Shown: positions 1 through 7,239 of the stretch, piece after piece
How positions within the stretch are numbered: the first letter of the stretch is position 1
Layout: every line of letters begins with the position of its first letter
Assembly: GCA_030754475.1 (NCBI GenBank)
Contig: JASMAE010000120.1
Coordinates: 1 to 19,687, forward strand
Source of the DNA: Rhodospirillales bacterium
Lineage (GTDB): Bacteria > Pseudomonadota > Alphaproteobacteria > Rhodospirillales > JASLLV01
Reading direction: 5' to 3'
Length of the DNA: 19,687 nucleotides
Made by a program: the position numbers and the translations under genes
Notes under the pieces: model-generated
The model's input: only the letters and a program-made list of their open reading frames with translations
Told to the model about the DNA's origin: nothing
The model's database searches: none

Positions 1-838
1 TCTCATTTTTGCCGCCATCACGGGTTTCGGGCTGACGGGCGCGCGGAGCGCGTATCCGTGTTACGACCTGATCGCCGAGGGCTACAGCGGCGTCATGGAC
101 CTGACCGGCGAGGCCGAGAACGATCCGCAGAAGATCGGCACGCCGGCCGCCGACATGCTCGCAGGCATGGACGCGGCGCTGGCCGTGACCGCGGCGCTGT
201 TCGCACGCACCCGCAGCGGGCGCGGCCGCAAGATCGACGTCTCGCTGGTCGAGAGCATGACTCGCTTCATGACGCCCCGGCTGGTGAGTTACCTCGGCTC
301 GGGCGAGCTGCCTCGGCGCACCGGCGCCAAGGACAGCGTGATCGCCATCTATCAGACCTTCCACGCCGCCGACGGACCGATCACGCTGGGGCTCGGAAGC
401 GATGCGATCTGGAAGCGGTTCTGGAAGGCTGTCGGGCGGCCCGAAATGGCCGACGATTCGCGTTACGCGACCAACGCGGACCGGCGCGAGGCGCGCGCCG
501 CGCTGGTGGCCGAGATCGAAACCGTGCTGGGGGCCGAGCCGCGGGCGCACTGGCTCGCGCTGTTCGCGCGCGAGAGTATCCCCGCCGGTCCCATCAACCG
601 TCTCGACGAGGTTGCCGGCGACCAGGCCTTGATCGAGCGTGGCCTGTTCTATGGGCTCGAACGCGAGGGCCGCGCGAGCGTCCCGCAGGTCAACACCGGC
701 GTGCGCCTCGACGACAGGGCAAACGCGCCTCGCCGCGCCCCGCCCGCGCTTGGCGCCGACACCGCCGAGGTGTTGCGCGCGTGGCTCGACATGGACGCCG
801 CGGCCGTCCAAGAGCTCAAGGACATGGGGATCGTCTGA
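1..838 (+). CDS. CaiB/BaiF (class III) CoA-transferase, 3' part
   Basis: Partial gene, open from base 2 at the window edge to the TGA at 836-838; about 278 codons are present of a family that is usually near 400. It should move CoA between a carboxylic acid and an acyl-CoA in the cytoplasm. Seen: at the left edge the family block ITGFG.TG followed by YDLIAEGYSGVMDLTGE, then a GTPAADMLAG stretch, RSGRGRKIDVSLVESM, and near the C-terminus ESIPAGPINRLDEV. These match the central and C-terminal parts of formyl-CoA/carnitine/succinyl-CoA:acyl transferases. The catalytic Asp of the family may lie at the ..VSL.ES or upstream region and cannot be placed with certainty. An internal ATG at 95 is not the true start, because the family homology continues upstream in frame to the edge. 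Substrate unknown. It converges on the minus-strand gene ending at 859. Confidence 0.9.
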   Translation, partial: LIFAAITGFGLTGARSAYPCYDLIAEGYSGVMDLTGEAENDPQKIGTPAADMLAGMDAALAVTAALFARTRSGRGRKIDVSLVESMTRFMTPRLVSYLGSGELPRRTGAKDSVIAIYQTFHAADGPITLGLGSDAIWKRFWKAVGRPEMADDSRYATNADRREARAALVAEIETVLGAEPRAHWLALFARESIPAGPINRLDEVAGDQALIERGLFYGLEREGRASVPQVNTGVRLDDRANAPRRAPPALGADTAEVLRAWLDMDAAAVQELKDMGIV

Positions 839-858
839 ACCGCGCGCCGCCGCACCGC

Positions 859-1272
859 CTAGTCGTCGGTCGGTCCCGCGGCGTCTTGCGTGCCGCGCTC
901 CGCTCCTGAGAGGCCCGCGCCGTCTTGCGTGCCGCGCGCCGCACCTGAGAGGCGCGCGCCTTCGAAGCCGTGAAGCGCGCACGCCTCCCAGCGCATCGGC
1001 CGGCTCTCGGCGCGCGCATCGAACTTCTCGTCGATGGCCTTGTCGGGATCGATGCCGCGGCGCCGGAGCTCGGCGGCGGCGGACGAGGGCTGAGGTTGCC
1101 CTGCCGCAATCGGCATCCGGGTCATCCGGATGCGGCGATTCTGCCTGTTGAGATAGACCGTGTATTCGCGCACGAGCTGGTCGTTGGACTTGGTCGTCGG
1201 ATCGCCCTCGAACTTGTTGGCGAAGTAGATCACCGCAACGACGGCGACCAGGGCGATGATCAAAAAATCCAC
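859..1272 (-). CDS. Small single-pass membrane protein with repeat-derived tail
   Basis: 137 codons from a GTG at 1272, three bases after the hflX stop (1276), so probably translated by coupling to hflX. Seen: an N-terminal hydrophobic helix (residues about 2-18, DFLIIALVAVVAVIYFANKF), a basic stretch NRQNRRIRMTRMP, then a predicted helical segment SSAAAELRRRGIDPDKAIDEKFD. The last ~30 residues are two copies of a 13-residue unit (ARLSGAARGTQDG / AGLSGAERGTQDA) encoded by a 39-bp tandem DNA repeat; the same DNA repeat ends another gene at 16.5 kb. The tail is therefore probably a repeat insertion rather than an old protein domain. I do not recognise the family. A bitopic inner-membrane protein with its soluble part in the cytoplasm is the likely arrangement (basic residues follow the helix). 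Confidence 0.65.
   Translation of the reverse strand: MDFLIIALVAVVAVIYFANKFEGDPTTKSNDQLVREYTVYLNRQNRRIRMTRMPIAAGQPQPSSAAAELRRRGIDPDKAIDEKFDARAESRPMRWEACALHGFEGARLSGAARGTQDGAGLSGAERGTQDAAGPTDD
882..959. repeat. 39-bp tandem repeat, two units (locus A)
   Basis: Two adjacent 39-base units (882-920 and 921-959), each starting cgtcttgcgtgccgcgc and ending gagaggc(c/g)cgcgc, differ at only a few positions. The period is a multiple of three, so the minus-strand reading frame of the overlapping membrane-protein gene stays open. Two further units of the same family, in the opposite orientation on the strand but the same orientation relative to the host gene, lie at 16462-16539. Confidence 0.9.
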
Positions 1273-1275
1273 TGG

Positions 1276-2637
1276 CTACGATTCCGTCCGCCGGGCGAAC
1301 CGGGCGGCGTCGGTGGGCGCCAAGCGCACCTTGAGGTGGATGGCCGTGTCGTCCTCGCGGCGCTCGATCACCTCGCCGCGGTCGTAGAGCCAAGCCAAGG
1401 CGGCCCCATCGTCGATGCTGAGGCGTACGTCCACCAGTGCGTAGTCCGCGGAAAGTCGCTCGTCGAGAACCGCCAACAAGGCGTCGCACCCCTCGCCCGT
1501 CAGCGCCGAGACCAGGACCGTCGGCTCATTGCTTCGCTTGGCGCGATTGGCGGTCTCGCCCAGTTGCTCGGGCGTGAGAAGGTCGATCTTGTTCAAGGCT
1601 TCGATTACGATTCCGTCGCTCGCCGCATCAATGCCAAGGTCCTCCAGCACCCGCTCAACGTCCGCTCGCTGCGCTTCCATGTCGGGATGGGCCGCGTCCC
1701 GCACGTGAACCACCAGATCGGCCTCGCACACCTCTTCGAGCGTCGCCTGGAACGCAGCCACCAGCTCGTGCGGAAGATCGGAGATGAAGCCGACGGTGTC
1801 GGAAAGGATGATGTTGCGCGCGCTGGCAAGCCGGAGGCTTCGCATGGTCGGATCCAGGGTCGCGAACAGCATCGCCTTGACCGATACGTGGGCGCGGGTG
1901 AGCTTGTTGAACAGCGTGGACTTGCCGGCGTTCGTGTAACCGACGAGGGCGACCACCGGATACGGAACGCGGCGCCGCGCGCGGCGGTGCAGCGCACGCG
2001 TCCGCGAAACCCGCGAGAGCTCTCTTTCGATACGCTGGATGCGCTCGCCGATCTGGCGGCGGTCGGATTCGATCTGGGTCTCGCCGGGTCCGCCGAGGAA
2101 TCCGAATCCGCCCCGTTGGCGCTCAAGGTGCGTCCACGTGCGCACCAGGCGCGAGCGCTGGTAGGTGAGCGCCGCCAGCTCCACCTGTAGACGACCCTCA
2201 TGGGACCGCGCCCGGGCAGCGAAGATCTCGAGGATGAGGCCGGTGTGGTCCACCACCTTGCATTGCCAGGCGCGTTCGAGATTGCGCTGTTGCACGGCCG
2301 TCACGGCGGCGTCGATCACCGCGATAACCGCGGGCGATCCGTTTTCGCGTTCGTTGGCGCCGCCGTCCTGGCCGGTGCGCGCTTCGGCGATGATCTCGCC
2401 AAGCCGCGAAACGGCGCCGGGACCGAACAACGTACCGGATCGCGGCCGGTTGATGCGGACCACCTCGGCGTGGACGACGTCGAGCTCGATGGCGCACGCG
2501 AGTCCCGTCGCCTCGTCGAGGCGCGCATCGGGGGTGCGGGCGGTCCCGTCACGGCCGCCGAGGTGCGGATGAACGACGATGCAGCGTTGGCCGCCGTTCG
2601 CCTTTCCGAAGTTCTCCGTCCCGTTTTGGGAGCTCAC
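1276..2637 (-). CDS. hflX: GTPase HflX
   Basis: Ribosome-associated GTPase of the Obg/HflX superfamily; the family splits stalled 70S ribosomes. Seen, counting from the GTG at 2637: the HflX N-terminal domain with RSGTLFGPG (about 66-74), the family linker GFGFLGGPGETQIESDRR (about 177-194), Walker A GYTNAGKS (about 233-240), the switch motif DTVGF (about 280-284) and NKIDLL for guanine recognition. Length (about 453 residues) fits the family. Start is uncertain: the frame is open back to a TTG at 2697 inside hfq, but that extension is low-complexity (KQPKPPPRPP) and overlaps hfq by 53 bases. A TTG at 2643 or GTG at 2637 directly after the hfq stop is more plausible. hfq-hflX adjacency is a conserved pairing in proteobacteria. 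Confidence 0.95.
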   Translation of the reverse strand: MSSQNGTENFGKANGGQRCIVVHPHLGGRDGTARTPDARLDEATGLACAIELDVVHAEVVRINRPRSGTLFGPGAVSRLGEIIAEARTGQDGGANERENGSPAVIAVIDAAVTAVQQRNLERAWQCKVVDHTGLILEIFAARARSHEGRLQVELAALTYQRSRLVRTWTHLERQRGGFGFLGGPGETQIESDRRQIGERIQRIERELSRVSRTRALHRRARRRVPYPVVALVGYTNAGKSTLFNKLTRAHVSVKAMLFATLDPTMRSLRLASARNIILSDTVGFISDLPHELVAAFQATLEEVCEADLVVHVRDAAHPDMEAQRADVERVLEDLGIDAASDGIVIEALNKIDLLTPEQLGETANRAKRSNEPTVLVSALTGEGCDALLAVLDERLSADYALVDVRLSIDDGAALAWLYDRGEVIERREDDTAIHLKVRLAPTDAARFARRTES

Positions 2638-2644
2638 GCCCAAA

Positions 2645-2917
2645 CTATTCCGCGGTGGCCTCGGCGGTGGTTTCGGCTGCTTCTTTGTCGGGCTCAAACA
2701 ACTGGATCAGGACGGCGGGCATGACCGTCGAGATCGCGTGTTTGTACACCAGTTGCGTATGTCCGTCCCGGCGCAACAGCACCGAGAAATTGTCGAACCA
2801 AGTCACGATTCCCTGCAACTTGACCCCGTTGACCAGAAAGATCGTGACGGGGGTCTTGTTCTTTCTAATGTGGTTCAGGAACACGTCCTGAACATTCTGG
2901 GTCTTTTCAGAGGACAT
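2645..2917 (-). CDS. hfq: RNA chaperone Hfq
   Basis: 90-residue Sm-like hexameric RNA chaperone that pairs small RNAs with mRNAs. Seen: N-terminal SSEKTQNVQDVFLNHIRK, the Sm1 region NGVKLQGIVTWFDNFSVLLRR, and the Sm2 signature VYKHAIST, followed by a short acidic, Ala/Thr-rich tail (EPDKEAAETTAEATAE). Start chosen at the ATG at 2917, because Hfq proteins begin MSSEK or similar; the frame is open 15 codons further up to 2962, but that extension (with CSC and NAPSN) is not family-like. A purine-rich AAGG lies about ten bases upstream. It is followed by hflX within a few bases. The 129-base gap to the upstream HAD gene leaves room for its own promoter, but I see no convincing -35/-10 pair. Confidence 0.97.
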   Translation of the reverse strand: MSSEKTQNVQDVFLNHIRKNKTPVTIFLVNGVKLQGIVTWFDNFSVLLRRDGHTQLVYKHAISTVMPAVLIQLFEPDKEAAETTAEATAE

Positions 2918-3046
2918 GGCTTGTGCCTTGTTGCTCGGCGCGTTGCCCATACAAGAGCACACGCAGCCGTTGTATCCGGTCGTTGCGGTTTTGGATCCCC
3001 TGTTCCCCTCCCTCTGGGTCGAACAGCATCCTCAACGGTAAACAGC

Positions 3047-3691
3047 TTACAGATTCCGCGCAGTCTTGGAAAGCGTCAGACAGTCGGGGAAATGCCAGGT
3101 CGGGCGGGTCGCCCCGAATTCAGTCTCGGCGGGCGGTTTTCTTCGCACCAGCACGCCCACGCAGCCAGAATTGAAGGCGCACGCAAGATCGACGTCTGTG
3201 TCGCCGGCAAACCAGACCTTGTCGCCGCGCTCGATCCCGCTTCCGAAGAGCGCCATGTCCACCGGGTCCGGCGCCGGTTTATCGCGCGCAGCGTCGAACG
3301 CGCCCACGATCTTCGCGAAATACCGTTCCCAACCAAGATGTGCAGCCTCCACGCGCAAAACTTCGCCCTTTTTGTTGCTGACGACACCCAGATAGAAGCC
3401 CGCGTCGGATAGCTCGTCCAGCATCCGCCGCGCGCCCGGCCGCGGAGCGAGCGTATCCAGGTGAACGGCGTCGAGGTGCCGGTAGAACGTCTCGCCGGCG
3501 TCGCGCCAGGCGTCGCCGAAAAGCGCCGGGAAACTGTCGCGCATGGATTTGCGGACCCGATCGCGAGTCTCGTCGAGGGTCCAAGGAGCGTGCCCGAAGG
3601 CGACCAGCGTGGCGTTCAACGCCTCGTGAATCGCGGACCAGGTGTCGACCAGCGTATTGTCCCAATCGAAGAGGATGGCCTCGGGCCGCAC
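3047..3691 (-). CDS. HAD-family phosphatase (Gph-like)
   Basis: 214-residue haloacid dehalogenase-type hydrolase, probably a small-molecule phosphatase. Seen: motif I FDWDNTLVDTW with nucleophile Asp9 and acid/base Asp11, a helical cap (residues about 15-85), motif II VVSNKKG, the motif III lysine region KPAPDP, and motif IV GDTDVDL. This layout is that of phosphoglycolate phosphatase-like subfamily IA enzymes; the motif I Trp in place of Leu/Met is a minor variant. The start is a GTG at 3691 with a GAGGA about 4-8 bases upstream. The stop of the racemase-family gene is only ten bases upstream, so the two are co-transcribed. Substrate cannot be read from sequence; it may act in metabolite repair. 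Confidence 0.9.
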   Translation of the reverse strand: MRPEAILFDWDNTLVDTWSAIHEALNATLVAFGHAPWTLDETRDRVRKSMRDSFPALFGDAWRDAGETFYRHLDAVHLDTLAPRPGARRMLDELSDAGFYLGVVSNKKGEVLRVEAAHLGWERYFAKIVGAFDAARDKPAPDPVDMALFGSGIERGDKVWFAGDTDVDLACAFNSGCVGVLVRRKPPAETEFGATRPTWHFPDCLTLSKTARNL

Positions 3692-3701
3692 GATTCCTCG
3701 C

Positions 3702-4409
3702 CTAGCTCGCCCGGGCCAGGCGGCCGCGCTCGACGAACCAGGTTACGCAAGCCTCGGCGAGGGCCTTGGTGGCGTCCAGATAGAGGGCGTCGTCGTCGAG
3801 CACCACCGGGATCTCGGTGCAACCGAGTACGATCGTCGCCACGCCGCGGGCGCGAAGCCCCGTCGCCGCATCCTCGAGAATGCGCTTGGCGTCGTCGAGG
3901 CGTCCCGCCTTTACCTCGGTGATTCCGGCCATGACGCGGTCGTCCTGCACACCCGGCTCGGGTACGAGGCATGTGTACCCGCGCGCTTCGAGTCGCGACT
4001 GATAGATCTCGCTCGCGATGGTCCCGGTCGTTCCCAGAAACCCCACCGTGGCGCCGTGGAACCCGCGCCGATCGAGCGCGCCCGCCGCGGCGTCGACGAT
4101 GTGAAGGATGGGTGCTTTCGATCCGCGTTCCATCTCTTCGAACCAGTAGTGCGCCGTGTTGCACGGTATCGCGATGCAATCGACGCCGGCGCGATTCAAC
4201 GCGGCGATTCCGTCGCCGAGCATCGGCAACGGGGTCTCCCCGCCCCGCAGGATCGCCGCCGTGCGGTCTGGGACCTGGGGGATCGAATGGACGATCATCG
4301 GAAGATGGTCTTGGTCCCGCGTTACCGGCGTCACCTCGATCACCTTGCGCATGAAATCGACGGTCGCGAGCGGTCCCATTCCGCCGAGAACCCCGAGCAC
4401 GCCTTTCAT
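3702..4409 (-). CDS. Aspartate/glutamate racemase family protein
   Basis: 235-residue PLP-independent amino acid racemase of the Asp/Glu/hydantoin racemase superfamily, RacD/YgeA-like. Seen: N-terminal GVLGGMGPLATVDFM, PCNTAHYW with the first catalytic cysteine (Cys83), a LGTTGT phosphate/substrate loop, and LGCTEIP with the second catalytic cysteine (Cys197). Both cysteines needed for two-base racemisation are present, so it is probably active. Start chosen at the ATG at 4409, preceded by GGAGG; an in-frame TTG at 4430 would add seven non-conserved residues. It lies 40 bases after trkA and just before the HAD gene. Likely product D-aspartate or D-glutamate for the cell wall or signalling; the exact substrate is an inference. 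Confidence 0.92.
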   Translation of the reverse strand: MKGVLGVLGGMGPLATVDFMRKVIEVTPVTRDQDHLPMIVHSIPQVPDRTAAILRGGETPLPMLGDGIAALNRAGVDCIAIPCNTAHYWFEEMERGSKAPILHIVDAAAGALDRRGFHGATVGFLGTTGTIASEIYQSRLEARGYTCLVPEPGVQDDRVMAGITEVKAGRLDDAKRILEDAATGLRARGVATIVLGCTEIPVVLDDDALYLDATKALAEACVTWFVERGRLARAS

Positions 4410-4449
4410 GATCCCTGCCTCCAATCGCAAGCGCTCGGCGCGTCCGCCC

Positions 4450-5826
4450 TCAGAAGAACTCCAGGCGCACCGAAAACAGCCGCTCGACGTCGCGGATCGC
4501 GTCCGCGGACGCGAACAGCACGATCCGATCCTTGGACTGGATAACCGTGGCGCCGCGCGGGTTGATCACTTGACCGTCGCGCACGATGGCCCCGATCAGG
4601 ACGCCGTCGGGAAGGTTCGCTTCGCGGATCGATCGCCCGACGAGACTCGAGGTTTCCAGCGCGTCCGCTTCGATGAGCTCGCCGAAGCCTTCGCGCAGGC
4701 TGTGAACCGAGTGGATGCGTCCCCGCCGGACATGCTGAAGAATGGTGGAGACCGTGATGCTTTGCGGGTTGACGACTACGTCGATCCCGAGCGACGGGGC
4801 CAGCGGCGTGTAGGTCTGCTTGTTGATCAGCGTGATGGCCCGCTGGCAGCCCTGTCTCTTGGCCAACAGAGACGACAGGATGTTGGTCTCGTCGTCGTTG
4901 GTCACGGCGACCACCGTTTCGGCCGTCGAGGCGCCGGCTTCGTCCAGAATCTCGGGATCGAGCACGTCGCCTCGGATCACCACGGTCTTCTTGAGCCGGC
5001 TCGCCACGTCTTCCGCCGTCTCGAGGTTGTGCTCGATGATCTTGGCGTTGACCCAGGCGAAATCGCGTTCGAGCTCTTCGGCGAGGAAACGGCCGATGTT
5101 GCCACCGCCAAAAATGAGAAGACGGCGCGCCTCAGCCTCTTCGTGGCCGAATGCCGCCATCGCGCGCGGCACCTGCTCGGTGTCGACCACGAAGTACACT
5201 TCGTCGCCCGGAAGCATGTGGTCGTCGGCGCTGGGGACGATCGGCCGATCGTCGCGCGACAGCCCGACGATGACGAGGTTGAGATCGGGAAACAACTGGG
5301 TGAGCTGGCGCAGCGGCGTGTGGACGACGGGACAGTCCTCGGAACAGCGGACGCCGACGAGGCGAACCTTGTCGTCGGCCAGCGGAATCATCTCGAAACT
5401 TCCCGGAACGCGAAGGCGGCGGGTGACGGCGCGGGCCACCTCGATCTCGGGCGAAATGATGACGTCGATGGGCATATTGTCGCGCGAGAACAGGTTCGAC
5501 CAGATCGGCTGCAGATACGCCTGATGGCGCACGCGTGCGATCTTGGTCGGAACATCGAAGATCGAGTGCGCCACCTGACAGGCCACCATGTTGACCTCGT
5601 CGGCGTAGGTGACCGCAATCACCATGTCGGCGACCGCTGCGCCCGCTTGCTCGAGGACGCCCGGATGCGACGCGTACCCCACGAGACCCTTCACGTCGAC
5701 GGTATCGGTAAGGCGCCGCACCAGCTCTGGCGACTGGTCGATCACCGTGATGTCGTTGTCCTCGGTGGCGAGATAGCGGGCGATGTTCGAGCCCACTTGT
5801 CCGGCGCCGCACACGATGACCTTCAT
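4450..5826 (-). CDS. trkA: Trk system potassium uptake regulator TrkA
   Basis: 458-residue cytoplasmic, NAD-binding subunit that gates the TrkH/TrkG potassium channel. Seen: two tandem RCK units. The first begins MKVIVCGAGQVG with a Rossmann glycine motif (residues 7-12) and an acidic VIDQSPE after strand 2; the second begins LLIFGGGNIGR (about 231-241). Each is followed by a TrkA_C-type ligand-binding segment (GDEVYFVVDTEQ and KDRIVLFASADA). Length matches E. coli TrkA (458). ATG start at 5826, six bases after the ntrX stop, with GAGGG upstream. No trkH is in the window. trkA downstream of ntrYX is the usual alphaproteobacterial order. Confidence 0.97.
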   Translation of the reverse strand: MKVIVCGAGQVGSNIARYLATEDNDITVIDQSPELVRRLTDTVDVKGLVGYASHPGVLEQAGAAVADMVIAVTYADEVNMVACQVAHSIFDVPTKIARVRHQAYLQPIWSNLFSRDNMPIDVIISPEIEVARAVTRRLRVPGSFEMIPLADDKVRLVGVRCSEDCPVVHTPLRQLTQLFPDLNLVIVGLSRDDRPIVPSADDHMLPGDEVYFVVDTEQVPRAMAAFGHEEAEARRLLIFGGGNIGRFLAEELERDFAWVNAKIIEHNLETAEDVASRLKKTVVIRGDVLDPEILDEAGASTAETVVAVTNDDETNILSSLLAKRQGCQRAITLINKQTYTPLAPSLGIDVVVNPQSITVSTILQHVRRGRIHSVHSLREGFGELIEADALETSSLVGRSIREANLPDGVLIGAIVRDGQVINPRGATVIQSKDRIVLFASADAIRDVERLFSVRLEFF

Positions 5827-5832
5827 GGCAAA

Positions 5833-7239
5833 TCAACCCTCGACGCGGCGGCGCCATTCGGTGCTTTGGACACCGAGGGACTTGAGCTTCCGGTGGAGCG
5901 CCGACCGTTCCATTCCCACGAACCCTGCGGTTTTGGAAATGTTGCCGTTGAACCGCGCCATCTGGGCGAGCAGGTATTCGCGCTCGAAAAGCTCGCGCGC
6001 GTCACGTAGCGGAAGCCCCATGATTTCGCTGCCTTTGTCCCACTGCAAGGCCGCCGGCGCGATCGCGCCGATTTCGGCCGGCAGAATGTCGGTGTGCAGC
6101 GGCTCGTTCGAATCACCGGGCGCCATGATGAGCAGCCGTTCTACCACGTTGCGGAGCTCGCGCACGTTGCCGGGCCATTCGTAGGCCTGAAGCGCCGCGA
6201 GGGCGTCGTCGCCGAGACGTCGCGACGGCTGGCCCAAGGCGGTCGCCACCCGGTCCATGAAGTAATCGACGAGAAGCGGAATGTCCTCGCGCCGATCGCG
6301 CAGCGCCGGCACGCTGATGGGCACCACAGCCAGCCGGTAGAACAGATCCTCGCGGAAACGCCCCTCGGCCATCTCCTCGGTCAGGTCCCGGTTCGACGCC
6401 GCCACCACGCGGACGTCGACTTCTACCCGGGTCGTCCCTCCGATCCGCTCGAAAGTCTGCTCTTGCAAAACGCGCACGATCCGCCCCTGTGTTTCGAGCG
6501 GCATGTCGGCGACCTCGTCGAGAAAAAGTGTTCCGTTGTGGGCGCGCTCGAAGGTGCCGACCTTGCGCGGCCGATCGTCGCCGTTTTCCGCGGTCTCGGT
6601 GCCGAAAAGCTCCGTCTCCATGCGATCGGGCTGGATGTTGACGCAATTCAAAACCACGAACGGCCCTTCGGCGCGGCGTGAACTGGCGTGGAGTAAGCGG
6701 GCGACGATCTCTTTTCCGCTTCCCTCCTGTCCGGTGATCAGGACACGCGAGTTGGTCGGCGCCACCCGTTCGATTGCTTGGCGCACCTGATTGATGGCCG
6801 GAGATTGCCCTACAAAATCGGTCATAGGTCCGGCCCGCGAGCGGAGTTCCTCGACCTCGCGGCGCAGGCGCGCGGCCTCGGCCGCGCGGTTGACCACCAG
6901 GATCAAGCGTTCGGCGTTGAACGGCTTCTCGACGAAGTCGTACGCCCCTTCCTTGATGGCGGTCACGGCGGTTTCGATGGTTCCGTGGCCGCTCATCATG
7001 ACGATTGGGACCGAGGGGTGGTTCTTTTTGATGACGCGGAGAAGATCGAGGCCGTCCAGCTCACTCCCCTGAAGCCAGATATCGAGAAGCACGAGTCCGG
7101 GAACCCGACCTTCGACGTTGTCCAGCGCCTCGGCGCCATCGGCGGCCTCGCGGGTCTGGAACCCCTCGTCCTCGAGGATACCCGAGGTCAGGTTCCGGAT
7201 GTCCGCCTCGTCGTCGACGATCAGGATATCAAGAGCCAT
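5833..7239 (-). CDS. ntrX: Nitrogen regulation response regulator NtrX
   Basis: 468-residue response regulator, partner of NtrY. Seen: receiver domain with acidic pair DD at 9-10, phospho-acceptor Asp53 (LVLLDIWLQG) and Lys in VEKPF; AAA+ domain with Walker A GQEGSGKE and Walker B GTLFLDEV; sensor region RFREDLFYRL; and a Fis-type helix-turn-helix at the C-terminus (NISKTAGFVGMERSALHRKLKSLG). Between ELFG and GTFERA, where sigma-54 activators carry GAFTGA, the sequence instead reads TETAENGDDRPRKV; there is no GAFTGA loop. That is a known trait of NtrX proteins and implies a DNA-binding regulator that may not act through sigma-54. ATG at 7239; the ntrY reading frame overlaps the start by 11 bases. 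Confidence 0.96.
   Translation of the reverse strand: MALDILIVDDEADIRNLTSGILEDEGFQTREAADGAEALDNVEGRVPGLVLLDIWLQGSELDGLDLLRVIKKNHPSVPIVMMSGHGTIETAVTAIKEGAYDFVEKPFNAERLILVVNRAAEAARLRREVEELRSRAGPMTDFVGQSPAINQVRQAIERVAPTNSRVLITGQEGSGKEIVARLLHASSRRAEGPFVVLNCVNIQPDRMETELFGTETAENGDDRPRKVGTFERAHNGTLFLDEVADMPLETQGRIVRVLQEQTFERIGGTTRVEVDVRVVAASNRDLTEEMAEGRFREDLFYRLAVVPISVPALRDRREDIPLLVDYFMDRVATALGQPSRRLGDDALAALQAYEWPGNVRELRNVVERLLIMAPGDSNEPLHTDILPAEIGAIAPAALQWDKGSEIMGLPLRDARELFEREYLLAQMARFNGNISKTAGFVGMERSALHRKLKSLGVQSTEWRRRVEG

Noticed and set aside
882..959. CRISPR-like direct repeats
   Set aside because: The 39-bp units are directly adjacent with no spacers, only two per locus, and no cas genes are nearby.
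4156..6009. Plus-strand open frame (617 codons) across trkA and the racemase
   Set aside because: Antisense shadow of well-supported genes, no recognisable domain.
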